In this document: piece by piece, positions 1 through 5,648 of the stretch
Layout: every line of letters starts with the position of its first letter
How positions within the stretch are numbered: the first letter of the stretch is position 1
From: Rhizobium sp. Q54
GTDB taxonomy: Bacteria > Pseudomonadota > Alphaproteobacteria > Rickettsiales > UBA1997
DNA length: 6,316 nucleotides
Reading direction: 5' to 3'
NCBI GenBank assembly: GCA_945865745.1
Contig: CAMBFP010000064.1
Location: 1 to 6,316 of the forward strand
Made by a program: the position numbers and the translations under genes
Notes under the pieces: generated by a model
What the model saw: the letters and a program-made list of their open reading frames with translations, nothing else
Told to the model about the DNA's origin: nothing
Databases searched by the model: none

Positions 1-1
1 A

Positions 2-1390
2 GGACAAGAAAAATATTTATCAGATAGGGGAATAACAGGTGAAAAAGCCGATAAAATATTAAACAGCAAAGGTGCAAAAATCGGTGGAGCTAGAGATGTG
101 CCTGGAGCTCTGTACAATGCTATTGGCAACCGAGGAACATTTAGCAAATCTGCGGCAGAACAAGCTGCTGGCGAGACCGGAAAATTATCTGAAAATGAGT
201 TCAGGTCACTGATGAAAAATTCAACTCCAGAACAAAAAAAAGAGCACTCAGAAAAATATGATAGTGGCGAGATGCAAGTTAAAAAAACTGTTGGCGGACA
301 ACTTTATAATAGAGGCGAAGAACTCTCTAAGAGAATTGGTAGCATCTCAACAAAAGACGTCAAAGACGCGGCTATGGCCACTACAGGCGCGGCTATAGCC
401 ACTACAGGAGCCATCGGAGCCGCGATCAAAGCCACTCCAGGAGCCATCGGAGCCGCGATCAAAGCCACTCCAGGAGCCATCGTAGCCGCAGCCGCATCCG
501 CAACCGCTCCAGGAGCCATCGGAGCCGCGGCAAGCGCCACGGGAAGCGCCATCAAAGCCGCGGGAAGCGCCACGGGAAGCGCCATCGGAGCCGCGGCAAG
601 CGCCACGGGAAGCGCCACAAATTTTGGCGTAGCAGCGGCAATTAAAGTGACAACAGGAATTGATGCTAACCCAGCTAAAGAAATATCAAACACATTAGGG
701 CGCGACGAAGATCGCGAAAGGGCGAGAAAGGAGTTAATACAACAGGGATTAATCAGCGAATTAGGGCTAGCCGAAGGATTTAGAAATAAAGAAGAGAGCG
801 GCTTGCTAGACAAGGCCACTGCAAAAATTAAAGAAGACAAAAAGATTTCCGCTCCAAATATAATCCCAGCTGATGCAAAAGGGAGAAGCTTCAAGACTGT
901 CGCGACAGGGATGAAAAAACAAACGACTTCCGGAATTGAAGCTAATAAAAAAGATATTGGTGAATTGGAAGATGGTAAAGCTCGGGCAATGAAAACTGTA
1001 AATGCGAATAAGGACTTTGTAAATTCAAGCAGAAGTGAGATCAAAGATCTGAGCGATAAAAGTAAACTACTAAAACAAACGAGTTTTGGCGTTTTTCGGT
1101 CGCCGGAATTAAAAAAAGCGCAAACCGAAATAACAGAGAAACAACAGCAGCTTAACGAAAGTCCGCAATATAAAGCTTGGCAAGAAGCAACAGTTGCAGT
1201 GCGTCAATTTGATTCCCAAATCGAAAGCAAAGGCGCCAAAGGCAAGGCGATGCAGGAGATTGTGAGTAATGTTACAAGTGCAGAAGCAGCCGTAGTTGCA
1301 AATCCAGAACTGGAAAGCGCTTCTGAAAAGCTACAAACCCCAGGTGATTTTAAAAAATTCGTTGATGATAATCCAACACCTAAGTCATAA
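2..1390 (+). CDS. Ala/Gly-repeat protein, unknown function (5' end outside window)
   Basis: The reading frame is open from the left edge to the TAA at 1388-1390, so at least 462 residues are visible. A GTG at 98 is an internal codon, not a convincing start, because the frame continues upstream without a stop. I do not recognise the family. Visible parts, numbered from the edge: a charged, Gly/Lys-rich segment (about 1-120); a low-complexity Ala/Gly/Ser/Thr block (about 122-206) built from units such as GAIGAAIKATP and GSAIGAAASATGSA, with small residues spaced as in glycine zippers; then a hydrophilic, Lys/Glu-rich, mostly helical C-terminal part (about 207-462), where residues about 310-400 could form coiled coil. 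No catalytic motif is seen. A C-terminal extension of a large membrane or secretion protein (for example VirB6-like proteins of Rickettsiales) is possible but unproven. It ends 21 bp before the next gene and is probably co-transcribed with it. Confidence 0.75.
   Translation, partial: GQEKYLSDRGITGEKADKILNSKGAKIGGARDVPGALYNAIGNRGTFSKSAAEQAAGETGKLSENEFRSLMKNSTPEQKKEHSEKYDSGEMQVKKTVGGQLYNRGEELSKRIGSISTKDVKDAAMATTGAAIATTGAIGAAIKATPGAIGAAIKATPGAIVAAAASATAPGAIGAAASATGSAIKAAGSATGSAIGAAASATGSATNFGVAAAIKVTTGIDANPAKEISNTLGRDEDRERARKELIQQGLISELGLAEGFRNKEESGLLDKATAKIKEDKKISAPNIIPADAKGRSFKTVATGMKKQTTSGIEANKKDIGELEDGKARAMKTVNANKDFVNSSRSEIKDLSDKSKLLKQTSFGVFRSPELKKAQTEITEKQQQLNESPQYKAWQEATVAVRQFDSQIESKGAKGKAMQEIVSNVTSAEAAVVANPELESASEKLQTPGDFKKFVDDNPTPKS
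407..493 (+). repeat. 33-bp tandem repeat, about 2.6 copies
   Basis: Two identical adjacent 33-bp units lie at 407-439 and 440-472, followed by a diverging partial copy from 473. Each unit encodes the 11-residue peptide GAIGAAIKATP in frame. Perfect nucleotide identity between copies points to recent duplication or active copy-number change by slippage, inside the Ala-rich block of the first gene. Confidence 0.9.
515..617 (+). repeat. 37-bp direct repeat with 66-bp period
   Basis: The segments 515-551 and 581-617 are identical and encode AIGAAASATGSA-type peptide. The stretch between them reuses the same GSAIKAAGSATGSA pattern. The offset of 66 bp is 22 codons (twice the 11-codon unit of the neighbouring repeat), so the reading frame is kept. 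The block is markedly more GC-rich than the flanking coding sequence. Confidence 0.85.
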
Positions 1391-1411
1391 CCAACTAAAG
1401 AAGATTAAAAT

Positions 1412-1723
1412 ATGGTCAAAAAATTTACCGCAAATTGTGATTTTGGTGGACAGAAAGCGCCGGTCGATCTTTATGTTGGAAATCCTGCTACAGGCTCTCA
1501 TCCACTTGCTTTTCAAAGTAAATGGTTAGCCACATCTAGGAACGGAAATATTCCGCCGGAAATAATGAATTCTTTCGCGAAATTGGTGGAAATTTCAGAA
1601 AAAAATCGCGTGCCATTTGAAGATCTTTGTGAGTACGTAATCGCAGAACTTAGATCTGCAAATACGATCGCCGAAGATGTCAACAAGGCCACCGAACTTT
1701 CAAAAGATTCAGAAAAAAAATGA
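1412..1723 (+). CDS. DUF2610-like small conserved protein
   Basis: A 103-residue soluble protein with no signal peptide or membrane segment. From memory, its start (MVKKFTANCDFGGQKAPVDL) and the following YVGNP, HPLAFQSKWL and FEDLCEYVIAEL segments match the DUF2610 family, small proteins of unknown function typical of Rickettsiales. The N-terminal half (about 5-50) looks like a beta-rich domain. The second half (about 52-103) is helical and ends in a Lys/Glu-rich tail. The ATG at 1412 has a weak purine-rich ribosome site (AAAGAAG, 1397-1403) and lies 21 bp after the preceding stop. Its stop TGA overlaps the ATG of ddl (ATGA at 1720-1723), so the two are probably translationally coupled. The position just before cell-wall and division genes hints at a linked role, but no function can be read from the sequence. 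The family call is from recall, without a profile search. Confidence 0.8.
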   Translation: MVKKFTANCDFGGQKAPVDLYVGNPATGSHPLAFQSKWLATSRNGNIPPEIMNSFAKLVEISEKNRVPFEDLCEYVIAELRSANTIAEDVNKATELSKDSEKK

Positions 1724-2673
1724 TAAATAACAAACATATCGCCGTGCTTATGGGCGGCTGGAATTCAGAGCGGGAAGTTTCTTTGCGTTCGGGCGAAGCA
1801 GTTTTTGCAGCGCTTAACAAATTGGGTTACAAGGCCACCAAAATCGATTTTTCCCGCAAAATTTTTACGCAGCTGCAAGAAGTAAAGCCCGATATCGTCT
1901 TCAATGCGCTGCATGGTAAATATGGTGAGGATGGCCGAGTTCAGGGCGTTTTAGACATTCTACAAATTCCCTACACTCACTCCGGAATTGTTGCTTCAGC
2001 GATTTGCATGGATAAGGTTTTGACGAGAAAAATTTGTACAACTGTCGGCGTAAAATCGCCGCATTATGAAATTCTGAAGAAGGGAGCAGGGAATAAAGAC
2101 GCAGTGGATAAAGAAGATGTGCAAAATAAAGAAAAAATTTTCGCCGTCGGCAAACCTTTGGTGATTAAGCCAATTAGCGAGGGATCGTCAGTTGGTGTTG
2201 AAGTTATCTTGCCAAACACGCAATTCGATTTTGCAAAATATGAGTGGAAATATGGCGACGAAGTCATTGTCGAAAAATATTTAGCCGGGCAAGAAATTCA
2301 AGTTGCGGTGATGGATGGAAAAGCTCTTGGTGCAATAGAGGTAAGGCCGCACGGCTTGTTCTACGATTACAAATGTAAATACACCGCCGGCATGACAGAT
2401 TACATCATGCCTGCCGAAATCAGTGCCAAAAAATATGCGGAAGTTCTGGATTTAGCCGAGCGCTGTCATGCTGTTGTTGGCTGTCGCGGCGTCAGCAGAA
2501 TTGATTTTATTTTGAATAATAAAGACGGCGGCGACGATAATTTTTATTTACTCGAGACCAACACTCATCCCGGTTTTACCGAAACTTCTTTAGTGCCAAA
2601 AATTGCTAAACATGTCGGAATTTCTTTCGAAGAAATCGTTGAGTTTTTGGTAAAAACTGCACGCTGCGAATGA
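1720..2673 (+). CDS. ddl: D-alanine--D-alanine ligase
   Basis: This cytoplasmic ATP-grasp enzyme joins two D-alanines into the D-Ala-D-Ala dipeptide that MurF adds to the peptidoglycan precursor. At 317 residues it is close to the usual 300-310. Family signatures appear in order: the N-terminal LMGGWNSEREVSLRSG (residues 10-25), with Glu17 matching E. coli DdlB Glu15; HGKYGEDG from His65; the ATP-binding loop KPISEGSSVGV with Ser156-Ser157; FYDYKCKY from Phe214; and the metal/phosphate site ETNTHPGFTETS, with Glu279, Asn281 and Ser290 matching DdlB Glu270, Asn272 and Ser281. All key residues are present, so the enzyme should be active. A Lys/Asp-rich stretch at about 121-144 fills the variable region before the ATP-grasp core. 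The ATG overlaps the upstream stop, and there is no clear Shine-Dalgarno, only an A-rich leader. The stop overlaps the ftsQ start (ATGA, 2670-2673). Confidence 0.97.
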   Translation: MINNKHIAVLMGGWNSEREVSLRSGEAVFAALNKLGYKATKIDFSRKIFTQLQEVKPDIVFNALHGKYGEDGRVQGVLDILQIPYTHSGIVASAICMDKVLTRKICTTVGVKSPHYEILKKGAGNKDAVDKEDVQNKEKIFAVGKPLVIKPISEGSSVGVEVILPNTQFDFAKYEWKYGDEVIVEKYLAGQEIQVAVMDGKALGAIEVRPHGLFYDYKCKYTAGMTDYIMPAEISAKKYAEVLDLAERCHAVVGCRGVSRIDFILNNKDGGDDNFYLLETNTHPGFTETSLVPKIAKHVGISFEEIVEFLVKTARCE

Positions 2674-3533
2674 GCTCTCAAAAGAAAAAAATTCAACAAA
2701 AAATTCATAATTTTTTTCTGACAAATATTCTTTTACGCCGCGTAAGAATTTTTTTTAGTCAAAAAGTTAAGCCGATTCTGATCAAGTGTGGCCTGGTTTT
2801 GGCTTTTTTACTCATTTTAGCTTTCATCTCATTAAAGCTTTTTAAACCAGATATTTTGCAGAAATTTTATTCGCAATCTCGCGTCTATTTTTTCACGCAG
2901 CTTAACTCAAATTACGGCGAGTTAGCACAAATAAATATCGTCGGCAACAGCCGCTTATCCAAGGATCAGATCATTACCGCGATCAATGAAAGCAAAAAAA
3001 GTAAGCCAGAATTTTTGATTCAAAATTTAGTCGATGAAATAAAAACTCAATTGCCTTGGGTGAGTCAGATTACGATTACGCGCAGTCTTCCCAACACTTT
3101 AAATATTACGATTGTTGAGTTCGCACCTTTCGCAATTTGGCAAAATGACGGTAGAAAATATTTGATCGATAAGGATGGAAATATTGTTCCATTCGAAGAT
3201 CAGGAAGAATTTCGCAACATGGTGACATTGTCGGGGAAGGGTGCCAATACTAACGTCAGATCACTTTTTAATATTTTTGTGATCGACCCAAAATTGAGTG
3301 AAAATGTTTTTTCAGCAACCTGGGTGGGTGATCGCAGATGGGATATTCGTTTTGAAAATGGACTGCTAATAAAATTACCAGAGAACAATATTTCTGAAGC
3401 TTGGCAACGCTTGATTAAAATTAATAACATGCATGGGTCTCTTCTGGGATTAAAAATCATTGACTTGCGCATTGCCGACAAGATTTATCTCGAGTACAAT
3501 GATTCCGTGATCAAAGAATTAAAAAATCTCTAA
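2670..3533 (+). CDS. ftsQ: Cell division protein FtsQ
   Basis: FtsQ is a bitopic inner-membrane divisome protein that connects the early cytoplasmic ring with the later FtsB/FtsL and FtsWI septal synthesis complex. The 287-residue product has a Lys/Arg-rich cytoplasmic tail (1-35), one transmembrane helix (about 36-58, rich in Leu/Ile/Ala), then a periplasmic part. A POTRA domain starts near residue 86 (INIVGNSRLSKDQI) and contains the typical LPNTLNITIVEFAPFAIW segment. The C-terminal beta domain contains RRWDIRFENGLLIKLPE (from about 221) and IIDLRIADKIYLEY near 262, both of which resemble conserved FtsQ strands. Length and layout fit alphaproteobacterial FtsQ. The ATG overlaps the ddl stop, with no recognisable Shine-Dalgarno, which suggests translational coupling. 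The TAA is directly followed by the ATG of ftsA. Confidence 0.95.
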   Translation: MSSQKKKIQQKIHNFFLTNILLRRVRIFFSQKVKPILIKCGLVLAFLLILAFISLKLFKPDILQKFYSQSRVYFFTQLNSNYGELAQINIVGNSRLSKDQIITAINESKKSKPEFLIQNLVDEIKTQLPWVSQITITRSLPNTLNITIVEFAPFAIWQNDGRKYLIDKDGNIVPFEDQEEFRNMVTLSGKGANTNVRSLFNIFVIDPKLSENVFSATWVGDRRWDIRFENGLLIKLPENNISEAWQRLIKINNMHGSLLGLKIIDLRIADKIYLEYNDSVIKELKNL

Positions 3534-4769
3534 ATGCCGAAAAAATCGCAAAAAGGAAAAATTGTCGCATGTCTTGATATGGGCTCATCCAAGGTGGTTT
3601 GCGTAATTGCGGCGATCAATGGCGATGATGTAAAGATTCTTGGTTACGGCCACAAAGAATCGCGCGGAATTTTGGCGAGTGCAATTTCCGACATGCGCTT
3701 GGCGCAAAAATCAATTACCAATGTTGTTGCTGAAGCAGAGCGAATGGCGGGCTTTAATATTGATCAGTTGCTTGTGGGAATTTCGGGAAGTCAGATAATT
3801 TCAACTCATCACGAAGTGAGCTGCAAAGTCTCTTCTGATATTGTCAAAAATTCTGACATCATCAATCTCACCAATAAAATTCGTGATGAATTTAAGAGAA
3901 AAAATCGTGAAATAATTCACTTGGTTCCTCTGCAATACAGGCTTGATGACTCCACGCCAATTCTCAATCCACGTTACATGACTGGCGAGAAGCTTCACGC
4001 CAAATTTCACGTTGCTTACACTTCGCAAACCACGATCAGAAATATTGAAAATTGTTTGAAGCGCTGTCAGTTGTCGGTAAATAGCTACATAGCTGAGCCC
4101 TATGCCTCAGGCCTTTCGTGCCTCTCTGATAATGAGATGAATGTCGGCACTTTATTGATTGATATTGGCGGAAGCTCAACTTCATTTTCTCTAATTCACG
4201 AAGGCAAACTACTCTACGTTGGCAATTCAAAAATCGGTGGAAGCCACGTCACCAAAGACATCGCAACTATTCTTGGCATCAGCGTGCAAGTGGCGGAAAA
4301 AATTAAAAACCTAAATAGTTCATTGCTGATTTCACCAATCGAAGAAAGAGAGGCGATCAAGTTTAAATTTTCTGAAGATTTTGAAGAGCAGGATATGGTT
4401 ACCGTTACACGTATTGAGCTTCGCGATATAATCTCTTCAAGGCTTGAGGAGCTATTTGAATCTGTTAAATCAGTTCTAGAAAAATCCGGCGTACCGCTTT
4501 ATATGCTTGGAAATATCGTGCTCAATGGTGGCGTTTCAGCAACCGTTGGAATCGACAAATTAGCCGCAGAAATTTTCCAAAAAAATGTACGTATTGGCTA
4601 TCCAAATAAATTTGAGAAAGTTCCGTCGGCTATTTTAAATCCAGCAAACTCATGTTCTCTTGGCATGCTATCCTTTCTTCGCAATCTTCACATGCGCGAA
4701 AAAATCAAAGATGGATTTGAGAGTAGAAATAGCTGGTTTCGTAAATTTATTGAGAAGCTGGTTGGGTAA
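3534..4769 (+). CDS. ftsA: Cell division protein FtsA
   Basis: FtsA is an actin-fold ATPase that tethers FtsZ filaments to the inner membrane and recruits later divisome proteins. The 411-residue product is near the usual 400-420. The phosphate-1 loop is near the N terminus (CLDMGSSKVV, Asp15 to Ser19). The FtsA-specific 1C (SHS2) domain lies around 85-165. Phosphate-2 is LIDIGGSSTSFSLI (about 207-220), and the adenosine motif is IVLNGGVSATVGI (about 326-340). The last residues, NSWFRKFIEKLVG, form an amphipathic basic helix, the membrane-targeting sequence expected at the end of FtsA. The ATG sits immediately after the ftsQ TAA with zero spacing and no obvious Shine-Dalgarno, so expression probably depends on coupling to ftsQ. 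ftsZ, which follows ftsA in many alphaproteobacteria, is not next; a gene-free region and convergent genes are. Confidence 0.97.
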   Translation: MPKKSQKGKIVACLDMGSSKVVCVIAAINGDDVKILGYGHKESRGILASAISDMRLAQKSITNVVAEAERMAGFNIDQLLVGISGSQIISTHHEVSCKVSSDIVKNSDIINLTNKIRDEFKRKNREIIHLVPLQYRLDDSTPILNPRYMTGEKLHAKFHVAYTSQTTIRNIENCLKRCQLSVNSYIAEPYASGLSCLSDNEMNVGTLLIDIGGSSTSFSLIHEGKLLYVGNSKIGGSHVTKDIATILGISVQVAEKIKNLNSSLLISPIEEREAIKFKFSEDFEEQDMVTVTRIELRDIISSRLEELFESVKSVLEKSGVPLYMLGNIVLNGGVSATVGIDKLAAEIFQKNVRIGYPNKFEKVPSAILNPANSCSLGMLSFLRNLHMREKIKDGFESRNSWFRKFIEKLVG

Positions 4770-4800
4770 TTTGTAATTTTTTGATCATCTGCTGCTATCC

Positions 4801-4887
4801 AACAATACAACTGGTGTGAGTGTCGGGAGCCACCACCACGCAAACCCGGCGTGTGTAACTATTTCCTGTGAGGGTGTTGTATTTGTT
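4801..4887 (+). promoter_or_regulatory. Complementary segment pair flanking and inside the structured element
   Basis: AACAATACAAC at 4801-4811 is complementary to GTTGTATTTGTT at 4876-4887 with a single bulged base. The second segment is inside the 8-bp-stem element and the first lies before it, so this pairing crosses the main stem (a pseudoknot or an alternative fold). In P4-type immunity regions a sequence upstream of the CI RNA (seqA) is complementary to one inside it (seqB). The geometry here is the same, which is why I list it. A regulatory role is inference. Confidence 0.4.
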
Positions 4888-4907
4888 ACTCTCCCGACGC
4901 GGAACAC
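4814..4907 (+). ncRNA. Candidate structured RNA, C4/P4-immunity-RNA-like
   Basis: An uninterrupted 8-bp stem, GTCGGGAG (4822-4829) with CTCCCGAC (4891-4898), encloses 61 nt. It can be extended by GTGT (4814-4817) with ACAC (4904-4907) across a small internal loop. Inside, CACGC (4837-4841) pairs with GCGTG (4849-4853) around a 7-nt loop. A short T-run follows (4909-4914), which could make the whole a terminator on the + strand. From memory, the sequence (GGGAGCCACCACCACGCAAA, and the short reading SGATTTQTRRV at 4820-4855) recalls the C4 antisense/CI RNA region of P4- and P1-type phages and satellites, where such peptides appear in annotated 'Icd-like' frames. The structure is seen directly; the family assignment is recall. 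Alternatives are an unrelated small RNA, or a long-loop terminator of the ftsA operon. Confidence 0.45.
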
Positions 4908-4978
4908 TATTTTTATGGGGTTAGAATTAACAAGAGGAATTTGTAGAAATTTTATTTTTTATCGATCTTTTTTGTTTG

Positions 4979-5013
4979 AATAAAGCAACTCGAAGTAGTT
5001 GTTTGGTTTTATT
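4979..5013. repeat. Small interrupted hairpin
   Basis: AATAAA (4979-4984) pairs with TTTATT (5008-5013), and CAACT (4986-4990) pairs with AGTTG (4997-5001) around a 6-nt loop, with an unpaired G on one side and 6 nt on the other. It may help end transcription from either side, but it lacks a U-tract and is AT-rich, so it may also be chance. Confidence 0.3.
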
Positions 5014-5020
5014 GAATCTT

Positions 5021-5069
5021 TGTTATTTTGCTCCTCGCAATCACGAAGTTAGCTCTGCTTAAAATAACA
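5021..5069. repeat. Palindromic repeat between convergent genes
   Basis: Perfect 9-bp arms, TGTTATTTT (5021-5029) and AAAATAACA (5061-5069), enclose 31 nt. The element starts 7 bp beyond the stop of the - strand membrane-protein gene. Read on the - strand, the interior contains GTGATTGCGAGGAGC, which resembles the GTCATTGCGAGGAG-type dispersed repeats I remember from alphaproteobacterial and other genomes. It may be a dispersed palindromic repeat copy, a bidirectional transcription end, or both. There is no clear U-run after either arm. Confidence 0.55.
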
Positions 5070-5075
5070 GAATTC

Positions 5076-5648
5076 TTAACGACCCATTCCGCCACCATCA
5101 TTATCGCGACCAAAATCTTGCCTCGCTTTAATTATTTGTGAGAATCCCCCTTGTTGTCCGAAGCGGCTGTCGTAATGAGTGCCAACGCCAGTTTTATCAT
5201 GTTCATCCTGGTCATTTTTAAGGTGTTTGCCGATACCGAGTCTAATTTTTTTGAGTTTCCAGAGCATTAGATCTTTGTTAGCTCCTGATAGAGGAATGAA
5301 AGATCCCATTTTATCCACATCTTCCGAGCGTTCGTCCCATATGTCTTCGATAATTTTTTCGGGCTCATCTCTCTCTTTTTTAACCCCCTTTTTTCCTCCC
5401 TCTAAGCCGCCAACTTCGCGATCCAAATTTCTTTGCTGATAATTTTCTGGACGAATCGAGTTATCACGATCTTCGAGTGAAAGAGTCGCGCGATGCGCTT
5501 GCGGCTTATCGGTTTTGCAGGCTTTAGATTCAACGCTGAGGCTGGCTGATGTTGATTCAGACTTGCTTAAATCTTGAGATTTTTTAAGAAATTTGAATGC
5601 TACGATTAAGGCCAAAACAACGCCGAGACTTACTATTATTACAATCAC
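5076..5648 (-). CDS. Membrane-anchored charged protein, unknown function
   Basis: I do not recognise a family. The start chosen is the GTG at 5648-5646. It overlaps the mfd stop (GTGA, 5648-5645) and is preceded by TTGGAGGAA, a good Shine-Dalgarno at close spacing, giving 190 residues. An ATG at 5717 in the same frame would add 23 residues, but it would overlap mfd by about 70 bp and has no comparable ribosome site. The product begins with a hydrophobic helix (about 1-20, VIVIIVSLGVVLALIVAFKF) that looks like an uncleaved membrane anchor, followed by KK. The rest is hydrophilic and highly charged: Ser-rich (about 23-45), then Lys/Glu/Asp-rich (about 60-115), a segment with MLWKLKKIRLGIGKHL (about 127-145), and a Gly/Asp-rich tail ending GGGMGR. 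No cysteine cluster or catalytic motif is seen. The overlap suggests coupled translation with mfd, though a DNA-repair role is not implied. Confidence 0.7.
   Translation of the reverse strand: MIVIIVSLGVVLALIVAFKFLKKSQDLSKSESTSASLSVESKACKTDKPQAHRATLSLEDRDNSIRPENYQQRNLDREVGGLEGGKKGVKKERDEPEKIIEDIWDERSEDVDKMGSFIPLSGANKDLMLWKLKKIRLGIGKHLKNDQDEHDKTGVGTHYDSRFGQQGGFSQIIKARQDFGRDNDGGGMGR

Larger units (their letters stand above)
4770..5075. other. 306-bp convergent intergenic region
   Basis: This gap lies between the ends of ftsA (+ strand) and the membrane-protein gene (- strand). I see no protein gene in it: the short open stretches lack starts, ribosome sites and recognisable motifs. It contains a GC-richer structured element (4814-4907), an upstream segment complementary to part of that element (4801-4811), a small hairpin (4979-5013) and a 9-bp-armed palindrome (5021-5069), with AT-rich sequence between. 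Both converging transcription units must end here, but no textbook terminator with a long U-tract is evident. Confidence 0.8.

Noticed and set aside
304..1044. Long antisense open frame (246 codons, - strand) across the Ala-repeat gene
   Set aside because: It is the complement of a GC-rich repetitive coding block. Its product is a low-complexity Ala/Pro/Leu/Val string, while the + strand frame continues open through the left edge and leads into the operon.
1296..1529. 77-codon + strand open frame bridging the first two genes
   Set aside because: It overlaps the ends of both well-supported genes in another frame, with no ribosome site and an uncharacteristic Leu/Ile/Lys-rich product.
4822..4898. 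77-nt segment closed by a 7-8 bp stem, the size of a tRNA
   Set aside because: There is no D-arm or TTC-type T-loop, no anticodon arm of the right shape, and no CCA or suitable discriminator. Only the length and closing stem match.
5179..5439. 86-codon + strand open frame
   Set aside because: It is antisense to the charged membrane-protein gene, has a Ser/Pro/Leu-rich low-complexity product, no ribosome site and no recognisable motif.
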